The notes: generated by a model from the sequence alone, not told the origin. A stretch of 60,642 nucleotides of DNA from Polynucleobacter sphagniphilus (GCF_001953355.1 NZ_MPIY01000004.1:1-60642), one strand, 5' to 3'; positions 47,740 to 56,159 are shown, numbered from the stretch's first letter. Numbers and translations: made by a program.

Positions 47740-47767
47740 ATTTGGGGATATTGTTGGCGATTTCAAG
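47740..47767 (-). promoter_or_regulatory. Sigma-32 heat-shock promoter of htpG
   Basis: On the minus strand CTTGAAA (47767-47761), a 13-base spacer and CCCCAAAT (47747-47740) match the sigma-32 consensus (CTTGAAA, 13-14 bases, CCCCATNT) in all but one or two bases. It lies 35 bp ahead of the htpG start. Confidence 0.85.
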
Positions 47768-47789
47768 ACCCCAAAAAGCCTTTGAACGC

Positions 47790-47948
47790 CTATTCGAGGG
47801 AGCCTGAGTCCTGGTCGCAAGGGTCTTCCAACAGAATTTCTTTCCGACTTCTCTTTTGCAGGTATTCCAGAATCAAGCGCTTTAGCTTGGGTCTGGTAAT
47901 GGGCTCCCGGGTATTTTCCTGGAGCTCTAAATGGTCAGCATCGAGCAT
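47790..47948 (-). CDS. Small acidic/basic protein, 52 aa (putative)
   Basis: A 52-codon frame (MLDADHLELQENTREPITRP, ending QDSGSLE) with GGAGA eight bases before its ATG. The composition is strongly charged and protein-like. It ends 22 bases before the htpG promoter. No family is known to me; it may be a real small gene or a chance frame. Confidence 0.4.
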   Translation of the reverse strand: MLDADHLELQENTREPITRPKLKRLILEYLQKRSRKEILLEDPCDQDSGSLE

Positions 47949-48079
47949 TTTATTTTCTCCATTAGGTCAGTTTGCTATTAAATTCCCTGAAGATGACAGC
48001 AGTAAATAACCCTTTTTTGAATGGGGAATATTTGCCGTCATTTATTTATTTATGGGCAAAAAAATCTAATTTCAAGCCC

Positions 48080-48105
48080 CTTGAAATCCAAAAAATTAAC
48101 CCTTA
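48080..48105 (+). promoter_or_regulatory. Sigma-32 heat-shock promoter of hsp20
   Basis: CTTGAAA (48080-48086), a 13-base spacer and CCCTTAAG (48100-48107) match the sigma-32 pattern. CTTGAA also forms a perfect inverted repeat with TTCAAG eight bases upstream. The hsp20 start is about 67 bp away. The gap 47949-48173 holds nothing else visible. Confidence 0.72.
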
Positions 48106-48173
48106 AGTATTGCTTAACTGGATGCCTTCGGGGTCCAGGAAATTGTGAACTTGCTTAATTTAAGGAGAAAACG

Positions 48174-48638
48174 ATGTCTTATCCATTTGGTAGAAATGTT
48201 TTACTAAGCTCTGTTGGCTTTGATCGCCTGATTAATGCGATTGAAGAAATGAATTCCGGAGAAACGCTCAACAAAGCGCTAAGCTACCCTCCATACAACA
48301 TCATCAAGAAAAATGAACGCGACTATGCAATAGAAATTGCAGTGGCTGGCTTTAAAAATGATGAGCTTGATATTACCGCCGAGGGTAATAAACTCACGGT
48401 TATCGGCAAAGTGAAGACTGAGCAAACAGGAGAATACCTATACAAAGGAATTGCTAATCGGGATTTTAGCCACGACTTTACATTGGCAGAGACTGTGATT
48501 GTGCGCTCTGCAGATATCGAGAATGGCTTGCTCATTATCAAGTTAGAAAATGTGATTCCCGAAGAAAAACTGCCGCGTAAGATTTTGATTGGTGGCAACT
48601 CAAAGTTTGCTATTGAGGAAGTCAAAGAAGCGGCATAA
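48174..48638 (+). CDS. Small heat-shock protein Hsp20 (IbpA-like)
   Basis: A 154-residue alpha-crystallin-domain chaperone. PPYNIIKKNERDYAIEIAVA and GIANRDFSHDFTLAETVIV are the IbpA-type core, and LIIKLENVIPEEKLPRKI carries the C-terminal I/L-x-I/L-like motif region. AAGGAG sits upstream of the ATG. It would bind unfolded proteins in heat stress. Confidence 0.92.
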   Translation: MSYPFGRNVLLSSVGFDRLINAIEEMNSGETLNKALSYPPYNIIKKNERDYAIEIAVAGFKNDELDITAEGNKLTVIGKVKTEQTGEYLYKGIANRDFSHDFTLAETVIVRSADIENGLLIIKLENVIPEEKLPRKILIGGNSKFAIEEVKEAA

Positions 48639-48736
48639 AGAAGATCGGCTGACTCAGAAATATCTGGGCTAGCCAATTACTTAAAAACTGCATTGATAAA
48701 TACCTATTCTCGGTAGGCTTCTGTAGAATAAAGTCA

Positions 48737-49393
48737 ATGAAGTCAACGATCAAAATAGATTACGTATCCGATGTAGCTTGCCCTTGGTGCGCCGTGGGCT
48801 TAGGTAATCTCAATCAAGCTATGGCCGCATTAAGTGAGAGGGTAAATTTTGAAGTTCATTTTCGCCCATTTGAACTTAACCCCAACATGGCCCAAGGCGG
48901 TCAAGATGCCATAGAACACCTTACTGAAAAATATGGCTTGGCCGTGGAGCAAGTCAAAATCAATCAAGCCAATATAAGGACAAAGGCACTTGTAGCCGGA
49001 TTTGAATTTCACCCTGATGGTCGAAAAAGGGTATACAACACTTTTCATGCGCACCGCTTGCTGTATTGGGCTGCCAAAGATCATGGCCTACAAAAGCAAG
49101 CAGCCTTAAAAAAAGAATTGCTGATTACCTACTTTTGCCTTGCAGTAAATCTAGATGATCATGCCAATGTATTGGATGCAGTTAAACGAGCGGGATTAGA
49201 TATAGCTAGAGCACAACAGATACTAGAAGGAGAAGAATTTTCAAAAGAAGTTCGGGATGAAGAAGCTACTTATACAAACGCCGATATTCGCTCTGTACCC
49301 GCCATCATTCTAAATGATCGATATCTTTTACAGGGTGCTCAGGCTCCTCAGTCGTTCATAAACGCATTTGAGAAAATCATCCAAGATCATTAA
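48737..49393 (+). CDS. DsbA-family oxidoreductase, FrnE-like
   Basis: A 218-residue cytoplasmic thioredoxin-fold protein. The active site is CPWC in SDVACPWCAVGLGNLNQA, followed by a helical insert and a C-terminal SVPAIILNDRYLLQGAQ with the cis-proline. No signal peptide, which is typical of the FrnE branch. Redox substrate unknown. Confidence 0.9.
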   Translation: MKSTIKIDYVSDVACPWCAVGLGNLNQAMAALSERVNFEVHFRPFELNPNMAQGGQDAIEHLTEKYGLAVEQVKINQANIRTKALVAGFEFHPDGRKRVYNTFHAHRLLYWAAKDHGLQKQAALKKELLITYFCLAVNLDDHANVLDAVKRAGLDIARAQQILEGEEFSKEVRDEEATYTNADIRSVPAIILNDRYLLQGAQAPQSFINAFEKIIQDH

Positions 49394-49397
49394 TACC

Positions 49398-49475
49398 AAA
49401 ACCTCTCATCATTTCTGAAGAGCGTTTACTTTTTCTGGAAGGTACACCAGTACTTGATTAGAGGATCAAAGACTT
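49398..49475 (-). repeat. Diverged copy of tRNA-Met 3' half plus terminator hairpin
   Basis: AAACCTCTCATCATTTCTGA, then CTTTTTCTGGAAGGTACACC and GATCAAAGACTT, align with 51625-51705 over about 78 bases with some gaps. It lies at the left edge of the integrase/toxin-antitoxin segment. The flank 49476-49690 holds only a short frame on the minus strand, HKFLVSSEHRAKLQYESAAG and onward, with no start codon: perhaps a remnant. Confidence 0.6.
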
Positions 49476-49690
49476 CAATTTTGCGTAGCCCTCACTACTC
49501 CCTGGACTATGTCTTCATCATTTACTGATTCGGATCTTTGCTTAGGTGCGTGCCATCTCATCTCAACACTTCCAGCAGCACTTTCATACTGAAGCTTAGC
49601 TCGATGTTCACTGGAAACCAAAAACTTATGTTGATCGCACGGATGGGGAAGCTAGTCTCGAATAATTGACACCTGCCCAACAACACCCAA

Positions 49691-50233
49691 TTAACTGAGG
49701 CTTAAAAAGCGAGAAATAGGTAGATAAAGCATCTTATAAATAACAATGGCTTCATCAAATACCCTGTTAAATGCAGCATTTTGTGTTTTGCGATTGCTGT
49801 TCGATAGCGCTAAGCCATACTTAGCTTCACGGTCATCGTAGTACTGCTGCAGAGCATCGTAGTCAATATTGGTAATGAGTCTTTGCCCAAGACTAGGGAT
49901 GAAGTGCTCATTAATGATGCGGATGTAGTCTTTATAGATTGACTTACCCAAGCCACCTTTTATGGCTCGCTCCATCCGATCAATAGCTAATATAGCGATA
50001 TCTTTAAAGCGCTTGGTAACCACTGGGATGCCAGAGCGTTTACGAATTTCTGCTTCTACCAATAGCTCTTTAGCCTTATTCACCGCTAAATCAAACTGGG
50101 TTTCTTTAGCTGTAGATCTAATCCACTTGTTATCTACCTTATAGCGACATTGCCATACGGCACTATGCTCGCGCTGATAGAGGGTTAGGTTACGGTGTAT
50201 GAGTTGATGTGTACTTTCTTTTTTATTTGACAT
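49691..50233 (-). pseudogene. Truncated phage-type integrase (N-terminal part)
   Basis: A 180-residue N-terminal piece of a tyrosine recombinase. It has an arm-binding-like start (MSNKKESTHQLIHRNLTLYQ) and a SAM-like core-binding domain (YKDYIRIINEHFIPSLGQRL, ALSNSNRKTQNAAFNRVFD). The catalytic domain (R-H-R-Y) is missing; the frame ends at LSLS. It cannot be an active recombinase. It sits beside tRNA-derived repeats, which is where an island integrase is expected. Confidence 0.8.
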
Positions 50234-50428
50234 ACACATACTTTAGCTTCTGACACTAGGCTAGGACAATCTGATTGGAGGAAAAACAGTGATCAATTTA
50301 GCCAAAAGAAAGTGTGGCTAGTTGCGATGGTTTATGGGGAGATTTTGGGGGAATATGGGGGTGATGAACGTTACTTTAAACAATACTTAGAAAAACGATT
50401 GATTAATAATTTAACTACACTAGTTGCA

Positions 50429-50453
50429 TATCGTATAGTATCAGTATACGATA
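50429..50453. promoter_or_regulatory. higBA operator
   Basis: A perfect inverted repeat TATCGTATA / TATACGATA with a 7-base spacer lies 5 bp upstream of the higB start, overlapping where the promoter must be. Antitoxin HigA typically binds such palindromes to repress its own operon. Confidence 0.75.
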
Positions 50454-50457
50454 CATC

Positions 50458-50736
50458 ATGATTAAAACATTTCGCCATAAAGGCTTACAGCTCTTTTTTG
50501 AAACAGGTAAAAAGTCTAGAATCCAGGCGGCTCATGCGAATAAGCTAGGTAGGCAGCTAGCTAGATTACATGTTGCAAAAAAATGGGAAGATATGAATAT
50601 ACCTGGTTGGGGATTGCATCTTTTAAAAGATAAGCTAAAGGATCACTATTCAATTTCGGTAAATGGAAATTGGCGAATGACGTTTAAATTTGAAGGTGAA
50701 GATGTAATACTTGTTGATTATCAAGATTATCACTAA
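50458..50736 (+). CDS. higB: HigB-type toxin (RelE superfamily mRNA interferase)
   Basis: A 92-residue RelE/HigB-like toxin with FRHKGLQLFFETGKKSRI, WGLHLLKDKLKDHYSISVNG and NWRMTFKF, the last being the conserved catalytic-site region. It would cleave mRNA on the ribosome. Toxin first, antitoxin second is the usual higBA order. Confidence 0.9.
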   Translation: MIKTFRHKGLQLFFETGKKSRIQAAHANKLGRQLARLHVAKKWEDMNIPGWGLHLLKDKLKDHYSISVNGNWRMTFKFEGEDVILVDYQDYH

Positions 50737-50752
50737 AAGAATAGGAATAATG

Positions 50753-51061
50753 ATGACTAAAATGTATAACCCACCCCACCCAGGCCTTACTCTGAAAGAG
50801 GATATTCTTCCAGCGTTAAAACTAACCGTAACAGATGCTTCAGAACAGCTTGGTGTAACTCGAGCTGCTTTTTCTAGAGTGATCAATGGTAAAGCTGGTA
50901 TTTCTCCAGAAATGGCTCTTCGTATTGAGGCATGGTTAGGCGAGAAAAATGGAGGTAGTGCTAGCGTTTGGCTAGGTTTACAGGCAGCCTATGACTTATG
51001 GCAAGTTCGTAAATCTGGACTACCTAGAGTTACACATGCATTGATTCCAGTCTTAACCTAA
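50753..51061 (+). CDS. higA: HigA-type antitoxin (XRE helix-turn-helix)
   Basis: A 102-residue antitoxin. MTKMYNPPHPGLTLKEDIL is the canonical HigA start; I use ATG 50753 because AGGAA is then better spaced than for the ATG three bases before. The helix-turn-helix is ASEQLGVTRAAFSRVINGK, with GISPEMALRIEAWLG after it. It neutralises HigB and represses the operon through the palindrome upstream. Confidence 0.9.
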   Translation: MTKMYNPPHPGLTLKEDILPALKLTVTDASEQLGVTRAAFSRVINGKAGISPEMALRIEAWLGEKNGGSASVWLGLQAAYDLWQVRKSGLPRVTHALIPVLT

Positions 51062-51077
51062 TCAGAGACACTTTTCA

Positions 51078-51578
51078 ATGTTTTATTTACACTGCTCAAA
51101 ACAATTATTAGATCGAGTCTCTTCAGGCGTCAACGAACCCGCTGGAAAGGGAGACAATATTTTGGGTAACTGGTATGCTAAAGCAATATTTTCAAAACCA
51201 CAGGTAGCCTTGTTTGTAAATGAAAGAACCCTGCTACCAGTGTTGATGCCTCTAGCCCCGGCATTAAACCTAGTAGAGCGATTCCCACAATACCTATTTA
51301 AGATCCTGCTTGCTCAAGGTGTAAGCGAATCTTTTATGCGACAGGAATTAGATCATCTTGAAAAGGTGGTGTATTGCAAATCAACTAATCGCAGCATCAT
51401 TGGTATTTTGAATATGTTCACCTATCACCTAGAAGGCTATCAGTCCATGCATTATGCAGATGATTGCTACTCACTTTCAATGATGATGGCCGACACTCCC
51501 TGTGGACCACTTTACAAAAGTACAATCACGCCTGGTAATGCTCTTAGGGAATTCGCTCTGAGCGGAACAATTCACTGA
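51078..51578 (+). CDS. DUF6933-like protein
   Basis: A 166-residue protein starting FYLHCSKQLLDRVSSG and containing LGNWYAKAIFSKPQVALFVN and ERTLLPVLMPL. The pattern (an LHCSKKLL-like start and an LGNWYA core) recalls DUF6933, though I give it from memory. It lies 16 bp after higA and may be a third gene of the module. Confidence 0.62.
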   Translation: MFYLHCSKQLLDRVSSGVNEPAGKGDNILGNWYAKAIFSKPQVALFVNERTLLPVLMPLAPALNLVERFPQYLFKILLAQGVSESFMRQELDHLEKVVYCKSTNRSIIGILNMFTYHLEGYQSMHYADDCYSLSMMMADTPCGPLYKSTITPGNALREFALSGTIH

Positions 51579-51596
51579 TTAATAGATCCTATACCA

Positions 51597-51916
51597 GCGT
51601 TACTTAAAGTAACGCCCAAAAGACAAAACCCTCACCATTTCTGATGAGGGTTTGCTTTTCTGGTGGGCCCACCCGGACTTGAACCTGGGACCAAAGGATT
51701 ATGAGAGCAGACATCCAAGATAGAGTCATATAAACAGAAGATCTGCGGGTGGTCAGTGTCGGTGTGTAAGCAAATGCGCAAGCAAATTCAGGGATTTAAA
51801 GGAAGTGCTGGCTCGCTCTTTGGTTTTCAAAACCAAAGAAAATTTGGAACAACCGTTTAGCACTTCGTTGTTCCAAATTACTTTTAAGTGAATAAGCGTT
51901 ACTTAAAGTAACGCTT
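51597..51916. repeat. Cluster of palindromes in the intergenic region
   Basis: The 51579-52042 stretch has no gene. It holds two copies of the odd-centred palindrome GCGTTACTTAAAGTAACGC (51597-51615 and 51896-51914, the second extended to 23 bases), the palindrome CTTTGGTTTTCAAAACCAAAG by its arms at 51818-51838, and a 13-bp inverted repeat AATTTGGAACAAC / GTTGTTCCAAATT (51841-51879). A degraded copy of the first is at 45678-45696. Function unknown. Confidence 0.7.
51625..51705 (-). repeat. Displaced 3' half of tRNA-Met(CAT) with its terminator
   Basis: On the minus strand this reads from the anticodon loop (CTCATAA) through the T arm (CCAGG-TTCAAGT-CCGGG, one mismatch) and acceptor end TGGGCCC to CCA, then a 12-bp terminator stem with a GAAA loop (51626-51653). 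No 5' half follows at higher coordinates. This is what an island that recombined at the anticodon loop leaves behind. The intact tRNA may lie beyond the window. Confidence 0.75.
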
Positions 51917-51977
51917 GTCACCTCAAATACTTTATTGACGATAGGCCGCTTCCGACCCATAGTGGACGATTAACAAA

Positions 51978-52000
51978 AAAACCACCCAAAGGTGTTTTTA
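51978..52000 (-). terminator. Terminator after the CHRD gene
   Basis: On the minus strand an AAAACACC / GGTGGTTTT stem with one bulge and a TTTG loop is followed by a T run. It lies about 40 bp beyond the CHRD-protein stop. Confidence 0.6.
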
Positions 52001-52042
52001 GTGGCTCAGTAATCTAGGGGTAAGGATGTATCTAAATTCACA

Positions 52043-52459
52043 TTACTTGAGCTGAGCCCTGATTTCGCCCGGCTTATTTGTAGCGCTGTGGATATTCAGA
52101 TAGAGATTGCCGCTCTTCAAGCTTTGTAGCTGAGCCTCGGTTAATTTAGCGCCAGCAGGGGCTGACCAAACATTATCCGAAGTCTTAGTAAATGGCACGA
52201 TCACGGGACCATTTTGCCCCATAGGAGCTTCATGGATATGCGCCATTGTTCCATCAATACCTGAGGTGGTAATTGTTCCTGATACTGAACCATCTGGAGC
52301 AACCATGATTGCACCCACTCCGGATGCGGAGGTCATGACTGGGGGCACCTCTTGAGAGCCAGTGAGAGTCACTTTCATGGATTGGGCATATGCGCCACAT
52401 GAGGCGATCCCAACACCTATTACTAAAGCAGCTTTTGCAAAAATATGATTCATCTTCAT
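52043..52459 (-). CDS. CHRD domain exported protein
   Basis: A 138-residue protein with a signal peptide (MKMNHIFAKAALVIGVGIAS, cleavage near GAYAQS) and a CHRD domain: VTLTGSQEVPPVMTSASGVG, ISSGIDG-like turns, AHIHEAPMGQNGPVI and LYLNIHSATNKPGEIRAQL. CHRD proteins are periplasmic or secreted and of unclear function. GGAGATATAG lies ahead of the ATG. It is divergent from senB. Confidence 0.88.
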   Translation of the reverse strand: MKMNHIFAKAALVIGVGIASCGAYAQSMKVTLTGSQEVPPVMTSASGVGAIMVAPDGSVSGTITTSGIDGTMAHIHEAPMGQNGPVIVPFTKTSDNVWSAPAGAKLTEAQLQSLKSGNLYLNIHSATNKPGEIRAQLK

Positions 52460-52605
52460 CTATATCTCCAATCGGTTTAGCGAATCTTTAGACTATCACA
52501 CCCGAAGATACAATTTTTGACAATTAGTGGACTTTAAACAAATATTTCCTATCTATCCTAGAATTTGAGCAATATTTAAATCTAGGCTAACTAGGAATTG
52601 CTGAA

Positions 52606-53562
52606 TTGAAACTACGTATCGAAATCGTAACGCCTGCACCTCCAGGTGCTCTACACGGTAACCGCATTACTGCTTTACGGTGGCATCAATTTTTGATGCA
52701 CTTAAATTATCAAAGTACCGTTACAGAGCAATGGTCTGGAAAGTCATGTGATCTTCTGATTGCACTCCATGGGCTACGAAGCTATGACTCAATTAAAAGC
52801 TTTAAGAGAACTCATCCAGATCACCCTGTCGTTTTAATCATGACTGGAACAGATATCTATCGAGACCTCAAAAACTCAAAGAAAGTGATCCAGTCAATGG
52901 AGATGGCTGATGCAATCGTAGTTCTTCAACCAGAAGCTATTCATTCCTTGCCTAAGAAATTTCATACTAAAGTGCGAGTGATTTACCAGTCAGTAAAAGG
53001 TATCACTAAAAAAGAGCCGCCAAAGCGTCATTTTTTAGCAAGTATCATCGGTCATTTGCGAAGTGAAAAGGATCCCTTTTGCGCAGCACAATCCATCAAA
53101 TTATTACCGCCAGATAGCAAAATCCAACTGATACAACTCGGCCAAGCAATGAGCCCCGACTTTAAAAAAGAAGCCATCTCTCTTGATAAAAAAATTGATC
53201 GATATCGGTGGTTAGGACAGCTCAGCCACTCTAAAACGCTTCAGTGGCTTTCTCGTTCTCATGTCATGATCATCTCCAGCGTTATGGAGGGTGGCGCTCA
53301 CGTAGTATCTGAAGCCATTGCCATTGGTATACCTGTGATTGCTTCAGATATTCCAGGCAATCGAGGCTTACTAGGACACTCTTATCCAGCTTACTATCCA
53401 GTAGGCGACCAAGTGGCTTTAAGCAAGATTCTGACTAAGGCTGAGACTAATACAGCCTTTTATCAAAAATTGTGCAAGGCGATTGCTGTGCGAAAAAAGA
53501 TTATCAAGCCAGAATTAGAGCAAAAATCGATTCAAAAGCTCATAAAAAGTCTAGTTAAGTAG
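52606..53562 (+). CDS. senB: Selenosugar synthase (SenB-like glycosyltransferase, TIGR04348)
   Basis: A 318-residue glycosyltransferase-like protein beginning MKLRIEIVTPAPPGALHGNR with TTG as start (AGGA nine bases upstream; no earlier in-frame ATG fits). The N-terminus and GNRITALRWHQFL match the SenB family; the C-terminal half has MEGGAHVVSEAIAIGIPVIA (a donor-sugar site). SenB joins selenophosphate-derived selenium to UDP-N-acetylglucosamine to make a selenosugar. The call rests on family features and on egtD, selD and senA alongside. It converges with egtD, 12 bp apart. Confidence 0.85.
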   Translation: MKLRIEIVTPAPPGALHGNRITALRWHQFLMHLNYQSTVTEQWSGKSCDLLIALHGLRSYDSIKSFKRTHPDHPVVLIMTGTDIYRDLKNSKKVIQSMEMADAIVVLQPEAIHSLPKKFHTKVRVIYQSVKGITKKEPPKRHFLASIIGHLRSEKDPFCAAQSIKLLPPDSKIQLIQLGQAMSPDFKKEAISLDKKIDRYRWLGQLSHSKTLQWLSRSHVMIISSVMEGGAHVVSEAIAIGIPVIASDIPGNRGLLGHSYPAYYPVGDQVALSKILTKAETNTAFYQKLCKAIAVRKKIIKPELEQKSIQKLIKSLVK

Positions 53563-53574
53563 CTACTCAATGTC

Positions 53575-54507
53575 CTAAGCGGTAGCATAAGCTACCAAGA
53601 AATAATGATTCGGGTCAGTCCACGAGTACACATCCTTAAAGCCAGCACTTTTTAAAAGAGATTCAAATTTTTCTTGCGTGTACTTATAGCTATTTTCTGT
53701 GTGGATAAGATCTCCACTATCAAAATGCTTTTCACCGCCAGGCCAAGCAACTACTTGATTGTGGGTAGATCGTAGATACATTTCAATCCGATAAAGTTGC
53801 TCATTAAAAATCGCATAGTGCTCCCAATACGCTAAATTAAAGTCTGTTTTAGCAAGACGGTTGAGGTGTAAAAGCATATTTTTATTAAATGCCGCAGTTA
53901 TACCGAGGGCATCGTTATAAGCTCGAGACAAAACCTCATGATTCTTCACTAGGTCAACTCCAATGAGTAAACCACCATCACCCTCACATACTTTCACAAT
54001 ATTTTTGAATAGTCTTAGCGCAGCATCTGGATCAAAATTTCCTATTGAGGAGCCGGGGTAGAAGAACGTTTTCTTGCGATCCACTAAATCAGGAAATGCT
54101 AATTCTTCCTGTAAATCACAGGTTTGCGCTTGCATTTGAATTTGTGGAAATTCTTTTTGTAAACCAGAGATTGCTTGCTCTAAAAATTCTTTAGAAATAT
54201 CAAGCGCCCGATACTCTTTAGGCTTTAAAGAATTAAATAATGCACTTCCTTTTTCACAATTACCTGCCCCAAGATCTAATAAAACATCACTCTTGCCTAT
54301 CGTCAAAGCAATTGCTTCGCCATATTGCATCATGATCTGTTTTTCAGTTCGGGTTGGATAATATTCCTCTAAAAAAGTAATCGCCTCAAACAAGTGAGAA
54401 CCAATTTCATCATAGAAAAATTTAGGAGATATCGATGGCTGCTCTTGGGTAAGACCAGCAATGATTTCATCCATTAACTTTTGATTAGGCCTGTGCTCTT
54501 GACTCAC
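53575..54507 (-). CDS. egtD: L-histidine N-alpha-methyltransferase
   Basis: A 310-residue SAM-dependent methyltransferase (EgtD family): FFYDEIGSHLFEAITFLEEY, YPTRTEKQIM, and the SAM loop VLLDLGAGNCEKGSALF. It trimethylates histidine to hercynine, the precursor for ergothioneine and selenoneine. It is the last gene of the minus-strand run that starts at senA. No egtB or egtE is visible, so the partner enzyme here is SenA. Confidence 0.9.
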   Translation of the reverse strand: MSQEHRPNQKLMDEIIAGLTQEQPSISPKFFYDEIGSHLFEAITFLEEYYPTRTEKQIMMQYGEAIALTIGKSDVLLDLGAGNCEKGSALFNSLKPKEYRALDISKEFLEQAISGLQKEFPQIQMQAQTCDLQEELAFPDLVDRKKTFFYPGSSIGNFDPDAALRLFKNIVKVCEGDGGLLIGVDLVKNHEVLSRAYNDALGITAAFNKNMLLHLNRLAKTDFNLAYWEHYAIFNEQLYRIEMYLRSTHNQVVAWPGGEKHFDSGDLIHTENSYKYTQEKFESLLKSAGFKDVYSWTDPNHYFLVAYATA

Positions 54508-54537
54508 TTCAATATTCCTTTTTTCATATGACAGTGC

Positions 54538-55332
54538 TTAGCCAAGACTATGCATTTGCACTCTGCGGAGTTTATTGCTAATCATATCTACACCAATAAC
54601 TAATATCAGCATTGCAATGATCACCGTTGAGGCTTGTTGCTCATGTAATAAAGAGAGCTCATAGTACAAAATTTGCCCGAGACCTCCCGCACCCACAAAT
54701 CCTAATATCGTTGCCATACGTATATTCATCTCCCAGCGATAAAGACTGTAAGAGAGAAGTTGGGAATATATCCCAGGTAAGGCTCCATAGATAAATGATT
54801 GGGTATTACTTGCCCCAGCCAACCGAAGCGCCTGCGTAGCGGCGGGAGGATGATTTTCCAGGGTCTCGCCAAACAAACGCCCTAGTACGCCAGTGGTATG
54901 TAAGGTGAGTGCTAGAGTTCCTGAAAATGGTCCCAAACCCACTGCCAATACCATTAATACGGCCCATACGAGCTCTGGTACAGAACGCAGAAAATTTAAG
55001 AAAAACCGAGTGACCATTTTTGCGCTGTGACCAAACTGTCCTGCTGCTGGTAGCGCTAAAAAGAGACTTACAATAGCAGCCAATAAAGTAGCTAAAGCAG
55101 AGATAGCCAAGGTTTGTAGTACGCCACTCCATACTTTTTGCAAAAAAGGTGGTGATAGATCAGGTGGAAAAAAGCGTGCCGTATAAACAGCAACGTCATT
55201 CATGGCTTGCTGAGTAAATAAGGCTAGTGGATTTAGTGAAAGATAAGCAAAACTCGCCACTATAAATAGTGCAATCAGGACTATCGTCACCAAACACTTT
55301 AGACAAAATTTGCGAGCTGGATAGTGATTCAT
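54538..55332 (-). CDS. PhnE-like ABC permease (2)
   Basis: A 264-residue inner-membrane permease of the PhnE family (about five or six helices; EWVWAVLMVLAVGLGPFSG-like region near residue 130: LVWAVLMVLAVGLGPFSG). The EAA-type loop is near GVLGRLFGETLENHPPAATQ. It overlaps the preceding permease by four bases (ATGA). It forms a heteromeric channel with that gene's product. Confidence 0.85.
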   Translation of the reverse strand: MNHYPARKFCLKCLVTIVLIALFIVASFAYLSLNPLALFTQQAMNDVAVYTARFFPPDLSPPFLQKVWSGVLQTLAISALATLLAAIVSLFLALPAAGQFGHSAKMVTRFFLNFLRSVPELVWAVLMVLAVGLGPFSGTLALTLHTTGVLGRLFGETLENHPPAATQALRLAGASNTQSFIYGALPGIYSQLLSYSLYRWEMNIRMATILGFVGAGGLGQILYYELSLLHEQQASTVIIAMLILVIGVDMISNKLRRVQMHSLG

Positions 55333-56159
55333 GCGAGTTGCCGACGAATAATGAGACTAATGTAGTCTGCGAGTAAAACCAGCAATAAAAATACGATTAG
55401 GATGGTAGATACCTCACCACCGTTAAGCATCTTCATAGACTGGTCCATTAATTGACCCAATCCACCAGCCCCTACAAAACCCATTACGACGGAAGCTCTC
55501 ACAGCACATTCCCAACGGTAGATGGTGTAGGAAGCTAATTCTTGGGAGGCGCCTGGTAATAGTCCATATAAAAATGCATTGATGCGACCACTACCTAACA
55601 TCAGCAGCGCTCTGGCAGGTAAAGTATTTTCAGTCTCTAAAATTTCGGAATACACTTTTGCAAGCATACCGCCATAGGTAATAGCTATTGCTAGCACACC
55701 TGCGATTGGACCCAAACCAAACACCCTCACCAAGAGCAGAGCCCACACAATTTCTGGGATGCCTCTGAGCAATAACATCAGCATGCGGGCAAGGTATCTA
55801 CCGAGCCGAGCGATACGATGCCCAGAGGCCGGGCCAATGCGTGAAATCGATAGGCTATAGGTAATGATTAAGCCTAAAGGAACTGCCATTAGCATTGCTA
55901 GTGCAATACCTGCGGTTGCCATAGCTAAAGTCTCTACAGTGGCCTTTAGCACTAAGGCTAAAAATGATGACTGAAGATTAGGTGGGAAAAACTGAATCAA
56001 GAAGTTACCAAACACTTTGAGATTGCTAACTTCAAATAGTGCAAATACATCAAACTGGGCTAATTGCATCATAGGCCACAAGATAGCCAACGCAATCACA
56101 GTGACTGAAAACCGTCTCAGTGCATCAGGATCTCTAACGTAAAGCGTTCTACTCATCAC
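55329..56159 (-). CDS. PhnE-like ABC permease (1)
   Basis: A 276-residue permease of the same family: ALLLVRVFGLGPIAGVLAIA, the loop GGMLAKVYSEILETENTLPA and FVGAGGLGQLM near the end. Gene overlaps both neighbours. Two permeases plus one ATPase and one binding protein make a full importer. Confidence 0.86.
   Translation of the reverse strand: MMSRTLYVRDPDALRRFSVTVIALAILWPMMQLAQFDVFALFEVSNLKVFGNFLIQFFPPNLQSSFLALVLKATVETLAMATAGIALAMLMAVPLGLIITYSLSISRIGPASGHRIARLGRYLARMLMLLLRGIPEIVWALLLVRVFGLGPIAGVLAIAITYGGMLAKVYSEILETENTLPARALLMLGSGRINAFLYGLLPGASQELASYTIYRWECAVRASVVMGFVGAGGLGQLMDQSMKMLNGGEVSTILIVFLLLVLLADYISLIIRRQLA

Noticed and set aside
49475..49650. A 58-codon protein-like frame on the minus strand between the tRNA remnant and the integrase
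   Set aside because: It has no start codon or ribosome site and no family I recognise; it may be a decayed end of an element gene, so it is mentioned only in passing.
51800..51870. A possible tRNA-Sec (selC) near the selenium genes, suggested by a palindrome with TCA in its loop and flanking GGAAGTGCT / AGCACTTC arms
   Set aside because: Only about 67 bases lie between the arms, there is no T arm (no GGTTCRA-type loop), no long variable arm and no CCA end. The symmetry belongs to several independent palindromes.
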